Shown in pieces: positions 8,473 to 17,320 of a DNA stretch of 64,000 bases. The first letter of the stretch is position 1. Each line of letters begins with the position of its first letter. Position numbers and translations under genes: made by a program. The notes below the pieces were generated by a model that saw only the letters and a list, made by a program, of their open reading frames with translations, did not search any database and was not told the origin of the DNA. Source of the stretch: Avichristensenella sp031550535 (lineage in GTDB: Bacteria; Bacillota; Clostridia; Christensenellales; Aristaeellaceae); the NCBI GenBank assembly GCA_031550535.1, contig JAVBOM010000011.1, positions 1 through 64,000 on the forward strand, written 5' to 3'.

Positions 8473-9867
8473 GTGTCGTTTTATGGCATCGCCACATCGC
8501 TGATCACCTTGGTCGGCAACTCTCTGTTTGACACAAAAATTAGCCAGGAGACCGCGACCGTGCAGTCGCTCGCGGTCGATTTTGCACCCCTTTTCGCGCG
8601 CGGGGATACGGAGGCGCTCCACGCGCTGGCGCGCAAGGCCGGCGGTGAGCTGCACGGCCGCCTGCTTGTGCTGGACATGGACGGTAAGGTGCAGATCGAT
8701 ACGTTTTCGGAGTTCAACGGCAAGCGTTTCGGGCATCCGGAGGTTGTCAGCGTCCTGAACGGGCAGTCCCTGGACCACGGATTCCACCAGGTGGACAACA
8801 CGACGAGGATGGAGCCGCGCGCGCTGTTTGACTTTCTGCGCGACATGCAGCCGGAAAAAGCCTGGGTGGGCTACTTTTCGGCGGCGCTCGCCTCGGGGAC
8901 GGAACAGCTCGGCGTGGTGCTCTATTCCGTGAGCGTGCAGGATATGATCTCCCAACTGCGCGAGATGCAGGATCAGATGCTCGTGTACTTTTTCGTTGCC
9001 GCCGCGGCTGTCCTGGTGGCCAGCTTCATCTTTACCCGCGTCATCACCAAACCCATCGCCACGCTGACGGAGGGCATCAAGCGCATGGCGCGCGGCGACC
9101 TGTCCGGCCGTGTCAAGGTGAAGGGCATTGACGAGATGGCCCGGCTCGGCGAGACATTCAACCAAATGAGCGAGAAGCTGGAGAACCTGGACTCGTCCAG
9201 AAACGAGTTTGTGTCCAACGCGTCGCACGAACTAAAGACGCCGCTGGCCACCATGAAAATCATGCTGGAATCCATGCTCTACCAGGAGGACATGGACCCG
9301 GCGCTGCGCACGGAATTCATGTCGGACATCAACAAGGAACTGGACCGGCTCAGCCTGATCGTATCCGACCTGCTGACGCTGGTGCAGACCGACGCGCACG
9401 ATTACCGCCTGACGCGCAAGAATATCCTCCTGCGCGAGGTGGTCGAGGAAACGCTGCACCGCCTGGAACCCCTGGCGCGCGAGCACGAGCAGGAGATCAC
9501 GTTCAAGGCGCAGTACGACTGCCCGATGTTTGCCGATCCGATCAAGCTGCAGCAGGTCGTCTACAACCTTGTGGACAACGCGGTCAAATACTCGCCCAAG
9601 GGCGGCAAGGTACGCGTGACCATCCGGCAGGAGGGCAGAAACGCGGTGCTGGAGGTTTCCGATACAGGCCCCGGCATCCCCAAAAAGGATCAAGCGCACA
9701 TCTTCGATCGTTTCTATCGTGTGGACAAGGCGCGCGCGCGCGCGACCGGCGGAAACGGCCTGGGTCTTTCCATCGTCTCCCAGGGCGTGATGCTCCATGA
9801 TGGGTCGGTCTCCGTCCACAGCGAGGAGGGGAAGGGCTCGACATTCCGTGTGGAGCTGCCGCTATGA
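8473..9867 (+). CDS. Sensor histidine kinase (HAMP-HisKA-HATPase)
   Basis: This membrane sensor is the partner of the preceding regulator. It has an extracytoplasmic region, a transmembrane helix (about residues 170-190 from the GTG), a HAMP domain, the phosphoacceptor His in NASHELKTPL, and an ATPase domain with NLVDNAVKYS, DTGPGIP and GNGLGLSIV. The 8473 GTG is the first canonical start but cuts off half of the first membrane helix and has no ribosome-binding site. The frame is open upstream and encodes a charged lead and hydrophobic stretch (KILIAFLLILG). An ATT at 8395, nine bases after GGGGAG, would give a full N-terminus; I think that is the true start. Confidence 0.93.
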   Translation: MSFYGIATSLITLVGNSLFDTKISQETATVQSLAVDFAPLFARGDTEALHALARKAGGELHGRLLVLDMDGKVQIDTFSEFNGKRFGHPEVVSVLNGQSLDHGFHQVDNTTRMEPRALFDFLRDMQPEKAWVGYFSAALASGTEQLGVVLYSVSVQDMISQLREMQDQMLVYFFVAAAAVLVASFIFTRVITKPIATLTEGIKRMARGDLSGRVKVKGIDEMARLGETFNQMSEKLENLDSSRNEFVSNASHELKTPLATMKIMLESMLYQEDMDPALRTEFMSDINKELDRLSLIVSDLLTLVQTDAHDYRLTRKNILLREVVEETLHRLEPLAREHEQEITFKAQYDCPMFADPIKLQQVVYNLVDNAVKYSPKGGKVRVTIRQEGRNAVLEVSDTGPGIPKKDQAHIFDRFYRVDKARARATGGNGLGLSIVSQGVMLHDGSVSVHSEEGKGSTFRVELPL

Positions 9868-10850
9868 GAAAAAAAGAAGCAGGGATTGCCCTGATCATCG
9901 CGATGGCGCTGTTTTTGCTGGCCGGGTGCGCGCCCATCACGCCGCCCTCACCGACGGCTTCGCCGCAGGCGCCCATAGCGGACGCGCCGGAGCTCTCCCC
10001 GCAGGCGGGCGAGGGGGAAACCGAGCGGCGCGAGGTGGCGCTGTACTTCCAGATGCGCGGGGAAAACATGCTGGTCCGGGAAACGCGCACCGTCCGGGTG
10101 CCGATGGATACACAGCTGGAAGAAGTGCTCATAGGGGCGCTCATCGAAGGACCAAGCCCGCAACTGCTCGGCCTGACGGGGCTGTTCAACGCCGGCACCA
10201 AGGTGGTCTCAGTATCCAAGAGCGGAACGCTGCTGACCGTGACGCTGAGCCGGGAGTTCCTGGCCACGCCCGCTGACGCGCCCGCCACCTGGAACAACGA
10301 CCCGGCGTGGCGCAGCGAGGTATTGCTGCGCAGGCGATTGGCGCTTTCATCGATCGTCAATACGATCACCGAGGCGACGGACTACACCGCCGTGCAGCTT
10401 CTGGTGCAGCAGGGCAAGGACGATGCCGCGGGGCAGCGCATTTCGCGCAGCGAAATTTACGAAAGCGCGGCCGCGGGCAGCATCCTGACGCCCGTTTCCC
10501 GCGAGGAGTACACGATATTGACGCACTACAACACGGCGTATGCCATTCTCAATAGCTGGCGGAGCAAGGATTTCATCCGGCTGTACCGCTTCATCACCGC
10601 CGGCCCGACCGAGGCGGCGTTCCAGCAGGAGATTGTGGCGTACGACCGTTCGCTGACCAGCTTCTCGCTGACGCCGGGCATCGTGTCCAGCGACGGCAAG
10701 ACAGCGGTGATCTCCGCGCTGCTTGAATACACGGATGTGAACGGCGTCATGCTGATAGAGAATTACCCCGTTCATCTCGTTTGTGTGGACGGCCTATGGA
10801 AAATGCGCTATGAAACGCTGATCAGGCTGATGGAGGCGACGGAATCATGA
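9864..10850 (+). CDS. Lipoprotein with one GerM domain
   Basis: This is a predicted lipoprotein (328 aa) with a lipobox (LLAGC) at about residues 18-22. A GerM (sporulation and spore germination) domain lies around residues 55-140, and a C-terminal region of about 180 residues is not recognised. GerM domains are extracytoplasmic protein-interaction modules. The ATGA overlaps with the kinase upstream and the next GerM gene downstream show tight coupling. A GerM-domain lipoprotein after a response regulator and kinase recalls LpqB, which modulates the MtrB kinase in actinobacteria. A role in sensing is inferred. Confidence 0.85.
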   Translation: MRKKEAGIALIIAMALFLLAGCAPITPPSPTASPQAPIADAPELSPQAGEGETERREVALYFQMRGENMLVRETRTVRVPMDTQLEEVLIGALIEGPSPQLLGLTGLFNAGTKVVSVSKSGTLLTVTLSREFLATPADAPATWNNDPAWRSEVLLRRRLALSSIVNTITEATDYTAVQLLVQQGKDDAAGQRISRSEIYESAAAGSILTPVSREEYTILTHYNTAYAILNSWRSKDFIRLYRFITAGPTEAAFQQEIVAYDRSLTSFSLTPGIVSSDGKTAVISALLEYTDVNGVMLIENYPVHLVCVDGLWKMRYETLIRLMEATES

Positions 10851-12355
10851 GGCGCAAACAAATCCTTTTGGCGCTGCTTTGTGCCCTCCTGCTCCTGACG
10901 GGATGCGCCGGCAATCTGCCCACGGAAAGGCAAAGCACCGGCGAGGCGCTACCGGACGTGCGGCCGGGTCCCGTGGCCCCAATTGGCGACAGCCAATCCC
11001 CCCGGGTGGCCGATGTGGTGCTCTACCTGCCGGACGCGGACGCGTCAAGGCTGGTCGCGACGGTGCGGGAAGTGACGATCGAATCGGGCCAAACCAAGCA
11101 GGAAGCGTGCCTGCAGGCCCTGCTGGACGCGATCAACGCCAGCGAGTTCTTCACCAACTTCAGCACCCAGCAGCTTCGGCTCGCGCCTGTGTCCAACCCC
11201 GTTGAATCGACAGGCGAACTGGTGACGGTGAACCTGCACACGACGGCCCGCATGCTGGAGGACGAGGCGCTATTCGCGCTACGCGTCGCGATTACGAACA
11301 CGCTGACGGAGCTTCCCGGGACGAACTATGTCAACGTGCTGATCAATGGCCGGGACATTGGGCTCGACTTTGAAGGGACGCTGCCAACCGGCGTGCTGGC
11401 GCGCTACCCAAGCGGCGACGTCTCGACGTACTGGGGGCAGATGGACGCGCAGGTCAAGGCGGCCGGCGCGGAAATGCAGAAGGTGGCGGCCCTGTACTTC
11501 CCGTCGGAGGACGGGAGCGCGCTGCTGGGCGAGCTGCGGAACATTTCCCTCCCGCTGCGCGATACGGCGGATTACGCGATGCGCCTTCTGGAGGAGTTAA
11601 CGTTCACAGCACAGCAGCAGGGCGTGCGCACCGTGGTGCCGACCTCCGAGTGGTTCGAGCGCGACCCCGTGTTTGTCCAGCCGGACGGCGCGTCGATGGG
11701 GCATATCGAGCTGTATTTCACCCGTTATGTGGATGATTATCTCATGCTCTACGGCACAACGCGCGGCATGCTGATGTCCTCTATCTGCTATACGCTGACC
11801 AGCTTTATCCCGCAGATTGAAGGCGTTGTGGCCTATGTGGACGGGGTATTGGTCAACGAGATGGATCTGATGGACGGGAGCAAGTGGAGTGCGCAGAACG
11901 GGATGATGCGCCGGACAGATTTCGCCGCGCTCGCGTCCGACACGTGCACTGTCTACTTCCCGCTCGCGGACGGGATGGGCCTTCGCGCCGTGACGCGACC
12001 CATCGCGCAGCGGCTGCGGACACAGCCCCGGGCGCTGATCCGCGAACTGATGAAGTCACCGTCCAGCGCCATGCTGGGGCCCGCGCTGCCGGCCGGGATT
12101 ACGGACGCGGATGTGCTTGGCCTGCAGATTGAGGGGGATACCGCGCTGCTCAACCTTTCGCAGGGGTTCGCCAGTACCTGCCGCGACATGACCGAGACGG
12201 AAGAGCGGAACATGATCTACGCGATTGTCAACACGCTGACGGAAATCGACGGCGTTACGCGCGTCCGGTTTTACATTGACGGGCAGGAGGGATCGCTGGC
12301 GGGCCATCTGTTCCTGCAAGGGGAATTCATGCGTCATACGGGGATCATTCGATGA
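10847..12355 (+). CDS. Lipoprotein with repeated GerM domains
   Basis: This is a predicted lipoprotein (502 aa) with lipobox LLTGC near residues 17-21. At least two, probably three, GerM-type domains follow (about 45-150, 205-330 and 360-490), each opening with a VLYLPDAD-, ALYFPSED- or VYFPLADG-type strand and ending with an NTLTEL- or NTLTEI-type helix. It overlaps its neighbours by ATGA at both ends. Having two GerM lipoproteins of different size in one operon suggests they form a complex with the kinase ectodomain. This is inference. Confidence 0.85.
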   Translation: MRRKQILLALLCALLLLTGCAGNLPTERQSTGEALPDVRPGPVAPIGDSQSPRVADVVLYLPDADASRLVATVREVTIESGQTKQEACLQALLDAINASEFFTNFSTQQLRLAPVSNPVESTGELVTVNLHTTARMLEDEALFALRVAITNTLTELPGTNYVNVLINGRDIGLDFEGTLPTGVLARYPSGDVSTYWGQMDAQVKAAGAEMQKVAALYFPSEDGSALLGELRNISLPLRDTADYAMRLLEELTFTAQQQGVRTVVPTSEWFERDPVFVQPDGASMGHIELYFTRYVDDYLMLYGTTRGMLMSSICYTLTSFIPQIEGVVAYVDGVLVNEMDLMDGSKWSAQNGMMRRTDFAALASDTCTVYFPLADGMGLRAVTRPIAQRLRTQPRALIRELMKSPSSAMLGPALPAGITDADVLGLQIEGDTALLNLSQGFASTCRDMTETEERNMIYAIVNTLTEIDGVTRVRFYIDGQEGSLAGHLFLQGEFMRHTGIIR

Positions 12356-13596
12356 AAGAAAAACGTACGTCGGCGGCGGCGCAGATTCGGAGAATCGGCC
12401 GCCATAAGGGGATTCTGCCAGGAATCCCTACATCGACGGAGGCGCAGATTCGGAGAATCGGCCGCCATAAGGGGATTCTGTCAGGAATCCCTACCTCTCT
12501 TGGCGATGTTGTTCTGACCATCAAACCCATCCGCGCGGTGCGCTGGTCCCGCGCGGTCAAGCGGTTCATCCGCGAGCAGGCGGCCCAGGGCAACGCGCTC
12601 AGCGAGCAAACCGCGCCGGAAATGCTTGTCGGCGTGGAAACCCTGGTCATCGACGCGCCGCTCATCATGGAGGGGTGGAACGCCGTGCGCATGGCGGCGG
12701 CGCCGCTTGCGCTCCGCTCCATCGATCAGTTCAAGCGGCAAGGCTCCTGGATGATGCTAACGGCCGGCGTCGCGCTGGGGTGCGACGGATACAAGCCGCT
12801 GGAGGATTTCGCGCGGGAGATGAACTTCGAGCACGCCCGCCTGTCCAAGCAATACTCCAAGGTGGACGAAATCCCGTACGACGGCGACCGGAAGATCGAG
12901 AGCACGATTCACCGCGACGCGAACGGGTTGCGCGCCTTCGCGAAGGGGGACCCCGCATCGATCCTGGCGCGCTGCGAGCAGGTGCTGGACGGCCGGGAGA
13001 GGCCCATGCTCTATGAGGACAAGGAAAGGGCGCTGGAATCGGCGCTCAAGATGGAAGGCTACGGGCTGGAAACGCTCGCCTTCGCGACAAAGCGATTGGA
13101 GGGGCCGGGGGATTTTGAGCGGGAGATGGTTTTCCTTGGCGTTGTCGGAATGGGGGACATCGCGCGCGAGGAGATCCCCGGCGTGATGGACGCGTTTCGC
13201 GGGATGGGCATGCGCCCGGTGCTCGTGTCCGATGCCACGATGGTGGAAGGCGCGGCGCGGGCGAGCGGCGCGATGCGGTATGAGGCCGGCATTCTGGGCG
13301 GCGCGGAGATGGACGAGATGGACGACAGGGCCCTGGTCGCCGCGGTGAAGCGCACGGACGCCTTTGTGGAGCTCAATCCCATGCAGCGCGGCCGTGTCAT
13401 CCGCGCCCTGCGCGCCATCGGCCCGGTGGCGATCCTGTCAGAAGCGCCGGATGGGGGAATCGGCCTTTCCTTGCGCCGTAACGGCGGCGAAGCGCCGGAC
13501 ACCGCGCTGGTGCACGGCGGGCTGGACGAGGTGGTGCGCCTCTTTGCGGATTGCCACGCGCTCTATGAGGAACATAACCCTGAGGAAACGGAGTAG
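12352..13596 (+). CDS. Soluble P-type-ATPase-like protein without catalytic motifs; repeat-derived N-terminus
   Basis: This 414-aa protein looks like the cytoplasmic N and P domains of a P2-type cation ATPase without any membrane segments. Matching parts include KVDEIPYDGDRK and FAKGDPASILARC (nucleotide-binding domain) and FLGVVGMGDIAREEIP (P-domain). The catalytic signatures are lost: the DKTGT loop reads VIDAPLIM, TGD reads VSDAT, and the GDGVND loop reads ILSEAPDGG. It is probably a pseudoenzyme with a regulatory or binding role. The ATG overlaps the preceding stop (ATGA), which supports this start. Residues 8-48 are encoded by two tandem A elements, giving two copies of AQIRRIGRHKGI. It is the last gene of the two-component/GerM operon. 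Confidence 0.8.
   Translation: MKEKRTSAAAQIRRIGRHKGILPGIPTSTEAQIRRIGRHKGILSGIPTSLGDVVLTIKPIRAVRWSRAVKRFIREQAAQGNALSEQTAPEMLVGVETLVIDAPLIMEGWNAVRMAAAPLALRSIDQFKRQGSWMMLTAGVALGCDGYKPLEDFAREMNFEHARLSKQYSKVDEIPYDGDRKIESTIHRDANGLRAFAKGDPASILARCEQVLDGRERPMLYEDKERALESALKMEGYGLETLAFATKRLEGPGDFEREMVFLGVVGMGDIAREEIPGVMDAFRGMGMRPVLVSDATMVEGAARASGAMRYEAGILGGAEMDEMDDRALVAAVKRTDAFVELNPMQRGRVIRALRAIGPVAILSEAPDGGIGLSLRRNGGEAPDTALVHGGLDEVVRLFADCHALYEEHNPEETE
12375..12431 (+). repeat. A element, copy 3 (in frame in a gene)
   Basis: A complete forward copy inside the 5' end of the P-ATPase-like gene. The tandem period to the next copy is 63 bp, exactly 21 codons. Confidence 0.92.
12438..12494 (+). repeat. A element, copy 4 (in frame in a gene)
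   Basis: A complete forward copy, almost identical to copy 3 and read in the same frame. Its 5' edge has GGAGGC in place of GGCGGC. Confidence 0.92.
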
Positions 13597-13606
13597 CCGG
13601 AGTCGA

Positions 13607-13660
13607 GGTAGGGATTTCTGGTGAAATCGCCTTCTAGCGCCCGATTTTCCAAATCGCGCC
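13607..13660 (-). repeat. A element, copy 5
   Basis: A reverse copy. Both stems have T-A pairs where most copies have C-G (GATTT/AAATC in each hairpin). It begins 11 bases after the P-ATPase-like gene and is followed by a B element. Confidence 0.85.
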
Positions 13661-13686
13661 CCTTCGCTGAAAAAAACGCTGGGATT

Positions 13687-13842
13687 CCGTCCCAGACCCT
13701 GCCCAAGAAACCGAAGCGCCGTCACCCCAGTGGGACGATAGACGGCGCACAGGTTCGCCGAGGCACAGCGTACCGCGTAGCGGTGCGACAATGCCGAGGT
13801 GCCTGCGCCTTTTGGCATCCCGTCATTTCGCCCTACGGCGGG
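13687..13842 (+). repeat. B element, copy 2
   Basis: This stretch matches the reverse complement of 53575-53726 over most of its length. It has a CGCCGTC/GACGGCG hairpin, ACCGC/GCGGT around GTA, then GCGACAATGCC and a CATTTCGCC end. No gene is seen in 13597-13990; the remainder (13843-13980) is AT-richer and unremarkable. Confidence 0.8.
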
Positions 13843-13990
13843 TTTCATTCGTATATTGGAAAAACTTTCCTTCAAATTTAGTAGTAGTCTGATTCTCCAC
13901 GAGAGGCACCGACCCTTCCCCTTCCTGACGGTGCCGCCCAAATAAAAGCGCCCTAGAAGTCAAGCGGATCTTGGCGAAGGAGGTTCCGTC

Positions 13991-16306
13991 ATGCACCAGA
14001 AGGCGCGCGCTTGGAATCCGTCCTGGCCCGCGCCCTCTTTTTTCCGCAGCCGGGTGTTGATGTGCTGCGCGATTTGCTTTGCGGGTGGCGTGGCGCTGTC
14101 GATGGCCCTGCCGTTCGGCCTGTGGATGCCCGCCGCGCTGGTTGCCGCGCTCGTGCTGGGCGTGTGCATGCGCCGCGTGCGGCAGGCGGCCCTGGCGCTC
14201 GCCATGATCGCGATGCTGCTGATGGGCCTCACACGCGCCGCGATGGAATGGGCTGTTCCCGCGCTGCCGGAGGAATCCCGCTGGACTGTGACCGGCACCG
14301 TGAGCGGTTCCGCGGTGCAGGGCGCAAACGGGGCGTCGTTTCTGCTCAGCGGCGTACAGGTGCGGGATGAGACAGGCAAATCGGCCGCCATCGACTCCAA
14401 TGTCTATTGCTACGCTACGGCGGCGCCCGGGGTGCCTTTTCGCCACGGGCAGCGCGTGCAAGTGCAGGGCGTGCACTATCTGACGGACGGGGCGCGGAAC
14501 CCGGGCGGCTTTGACCAGCGGATGTGGCTGGCGCAAAAGGGCGCGCACGTCCGCATGTACCTGACTGCCGCGCCGAAGGTCATCGGGGCGGCGGGGTTCA
14601 GCGTGCTCGGCCTGGCGATTGATATCCGGGAAACGATCGGCGCGCGGTTGGACGCCCTCTTTGGCGAGGTATCGCCGGTGGTGCGGGCCATGCTGCTGGG
14701 GGACCGGACGGAGGTGCCGGGCGAGTGGTCGCGCTGGATGAGCGACAGCGGCATCATCCACCTGCTGGCGGTATCCGGCCTGCATGTGGGGCTGTGGTAT
14801 GTGCTGTTGGACCGCATGCTAAGACCCCTTCCGATCTCGCCGGGCGCGCGCTGGTGGCTGCTGACTGCTCTGCTGAGCGCGTACGCGCTCGTGACCGGGC
14901 TGTCCGCGTCCGTGCTGCGCGCGGCGCTGATGCTGCTGGCGGTGCAGGGCGCGTATGTGGCCAAGCGCAAGATTGATCCGCTGACCTCGCTGTCCATCGC
15001 CGCGCTGGGCATCCTGCTGTTTCGCCCGCTCGACCTTTTCGCGGCCAGCTTCCAGCTCTCCTTTTGCGCGGTCTTTGGGCTCGTGCTGCTCCGCCCGACA
15101 CTGCGAAGGGTGTTGCCCGAAAGGCCGGACTGGCTGTGGGGCGGCTTTTCCACAACCGCGTCGGCGCAGGTCGGCATTTTGCCCGCGTCCGCCTTCTGGT
15201 TTGGCAGGGTCTCGGTCGCCGGGCTGGCGGTGAACCTTGTCGCCGTGCCGCTGGCCGGGTTGCTGATCCCGGTGGCCGCCGCCGCCACGGCGCTGGACGC
15301 CGTCTGGACGCCCCTGGGGTGGCTTCCGGCGTTGGCGGGGAAGGGGATGGCCACGGTGCTGCTCCTTTGCGCCAGGGTGGGTGCGGCCATGCCGTACGGG
15401 GTGCTCCGCGTGCCCGCGTTCGCCTGGTGGGCGACGGCGGCGTTCTTTTTCGGCCTTTTCCTTTGCTCCACGGCGGTGGTGTGGCGCTGGCGCTATCGGG
15501 TGCTGTGCATGGCGATCTGCGCGTGCATGGCGGCCGGGGCGGGGGTCTGGCACGGGGATTTCGGGGTGCGCTATGTGCAGCTTGACGTGGGGCAGGCGCT
15601 GTCCGGTGTGCTGCATGCCGGCGGGAAAACCTATGTGTACGATTGCGGCAACGCGAACAGCGACCTGACGGAGTACCTGATCTACTGCGGCGCGGACGTG
15701 GAAGGGCTGTTCCTGAGCCACCCGCACGCGGACCACATCGGCGGCCTCGCGGAGCTGCTGGACGCGGAAATCCCGGTGCGGACCGTGTATGTGCCCGCGA
15801 ACGCGGAGGCTTTCGGCGCGGAGGCCGCATACCGGACGCTGCTGACGCGCGCGTGGGAAGCGGGCGCGGAAGTGGTGGAGGTCGCGGCGGGAGATACGCT
15901 ATCGCTGGGTGGTCTGATGGTGGAGGTGATCGCGCCGGAGCGCGAGGTCACGCGCGGCAGCGACCCGAACGACCGGTCGGTTGTGCTGCGGGTAAATATC
16001 GGCACGCGCGCGCTGCTCCTGTGCGGGGACGCGGATGGCACGGCGGAACCGCTCGGCGTGGACTGCGACGTGCTGCAGGTGGCGCACCATGGCAGCAAGA
16101 ACGCGGCGCGCGCGGCGTTTCTCGCGGACGCGACGCCGGACGTGGCGCTGATCTCGGTTGGGCGAAACAGCTACGGCCACCCGGACGGGAACACGCTGGA
16201 GAGGCTGTCGGACGTGGGCGCGGCGGTGTATCAGACACAGGAGAGCGGCGCGCTGACCGTGTACTTTTCCGGGGACCGAATCAAGGTGGAGGCATACTGT
16301 CCATGA
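13991..16306 (+). CDS. comEC: ComEC/Rec2 DNA-uptake channel protein
   Basis: This inner-membrane protein (771 aa) forms the channel for single-stranded DNA in natural transformation. It has N-terminal membrane helices and an OB-like extracytoplasmic part, a central Competence domain with many helices (about residues 210-520), and a C-terminal metallo-beta-lactamase-like domain. That domain has the zinc motif SHPHADHIGG near residue 575, then GDAD and HHGSKN. The ATG follows GAAGGAGG with good spacing. It overlaps holA by ATGA. comEC-holA-rpsT is a common order in Firmicutes. No other late competence genes are in the window. Confidence 0.95.
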   Translation: MHQKARAWNPSWPAPSFFRSRVLMCCAICFAGGVALSMALPFGLWMPAALVAALVLGVCMRRVRQAALALAMIAMLLMGLTRAAMEWAVPALPEESRWTVTGTVSGSAVQGANGASFLLSGVQVRDETGKSAAIDSNVYCYATAAPGVPFRHGQRVQVQGVHYLTDGARNPGGFDQRMWLAQKGAHVRMYLTAAPKVIGAAGFSVLGLAIDIRETIGARLDALFGEVSPVVRAMLLGDRTEVPGEWSRWMSDSGIIHLLAVSGLHVGLWYVLLDRMLRPLPISPGARWWLLTALLSAYALVTGLSASVLRAALMLLAVQGAYVAKRKIDPLTSLSIAALGILLFRPLDLFAASFQLSFCAVFGLVLLRPTLRRVLPERPDWLWGGFSTTASAQVGILPASAFWFGRVSVAGLAVNLVAVPLAGLLIPVAAAATALDAVWTPLGWLPALAGKGMATVLLLCARVGAAMPYGVLRVPAFAWWATAAFFFGLFLCSTAVVWRWRYRVLCMAICACMAAGAGVWHGDFGVRYVQLDVGQALSGVLHAGGKTYVYDCGNANSDLTEYLIYCGADVEGLFLSHPHADHIGGLAELLDAEIPVRTVYVPANAEAFGAEAAYRTLLTRAWEAGAEVVEVAAGDTLSLGGLMVEVIAPEREVTRGSDPNDRSVVLRVNIGTRALLLCGDADGTAEPLGVDCDVLQVAHHGSKNAARAAFLADATPDVALISVGRNSYGHPDGNTLERLSDVGAAVYQTQESGALTVYFSGDRIKVEAYCP

Positions 16307-17313
16307 CACATGATGGCTTTTTCGCGGCGCTGAAGCGTGGGGAAATCGCGCCGGTATACCTGTTTTCCGGGGAGGAGACGCTCATCCAGGACCGCGCGCT
16401 TGCCGCGCTGCGAAAGCTCCTGCTGCCTGACGGGCTGGAGGCGATGAACGAGGCGGTGCTGACAAACCCGCGCGCGGACGAGATCATCGAGGCGGCGGAG
16501 ACGCTGCCCATGCTGGCCGACCGCCGGTTGGTCGTCGTCCGGGACAGCCTGCTGCTGCTCCCCGGGAAGGCGGCGGGCGAGGCCGAGGACGCGCAGAAGC
16601 TCGCCGACTACCTGGACAGGGCTCCCGACAGCGCGTGCGTGGTGTTCTTCTGCCGCGTGCAGCCCGATGGCCGCAAAAAGCTGACACTGGCGCTGAATAA
16701 AAAAGCGGCGGCCGTCAAATTCGACCGCCTGAACGACGCGCAGCTCACCCAGTGGATCGGGCAGCAAATGCGCACGCACGGAAAGACAATCAGCCCAGGG
16801 GCCGCGCAGGTGCTCGCCTTTACCGCCGGGCGTGAGCTGCAGACGCTTGCGCAAGAAATCGCCAAGACCGCCGCATACCTAGGCGACCGGACGGAGGTGG
16901 CGCAGGAGGATATCGAGCGGGTTGCCACGCCGTCGCTGGAGTGCACGATTTTTCAGCTCGTGGACGCGCTGGTGGAGGGGAAGGAGGCGGAATCGTTCCG
17001 GCTGCTGCGCGTGATGCTGGAGAACGGAGAATCCCGCATCGGCATCCTGGCGATGATGGCGCGGCAGTACCGGAACCTTTTTCACCTGAAGCGCATGCAG
17101 GAGGAGCGCGTGCCGGACGCGGAAATCGCGCGGCGGATTGGTGTGCCGCCGTTCGCGCTGCGCAGGCTGTACGCGCAGGCAAAGGGCGCGGACAAACAAA
17201 CGCTCCGCGCGCGGCTGGACCTGTGCGTGGATACGGATTACGCGATCAAGAGCGGCAAAATGCACGAGGACGCCGCGCTGGATCGGGCTATTTTCATGCT
17301 CTGCACGCGGTAA
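16303..17313 (+). CDS. holA: DNA polymerase III subunit delta
   Basis: HolA is the clamp-loader subunit that opens the beta sliding clamp. The 336-aa protein shows the family's YLFSGEETLIQDRAL start (residues 19-33) and the AAA+-like fold with the C-terminal collar helices (FRLLRVMLENGESRIGILAM near residues 230-250). The ATG overlaps the comEC stop (ATGA). An open frame running further upstream is only a shadow of comEC. The next gene is convergent. Confidence 0.95.
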   Translation: MTHDGFFAALKRGEIAPVYLFSGEETLIQDRALAALRKLLLPDGLEAMNEAVLTNPRADEIIEAAETLPMLADRRLVVVRDSLLLLPGKAAGEAEDAQKLADYLDRAPDSACVVFFCRVQPDGRKKLTLALNKKAAAVKFDRLNDAQLTQWIGQQMRTHGKTISPGAAQVLAFTAGRELQTLAQEIAKTAAYLGDRTEVAQEDIERVATPSLECTIFQLVDALVEGKEAESFRLLRVMLENGESRIGILAMMARQYRNLFHLKRMQEERVPDAEIARRIGVPPFALRRLYAQAKGADKQTLRARLDLCVDTDYAIKSGKMHEDAALDRAIFMLCTR

Positions 17314-17320
17314 ACGAGTA

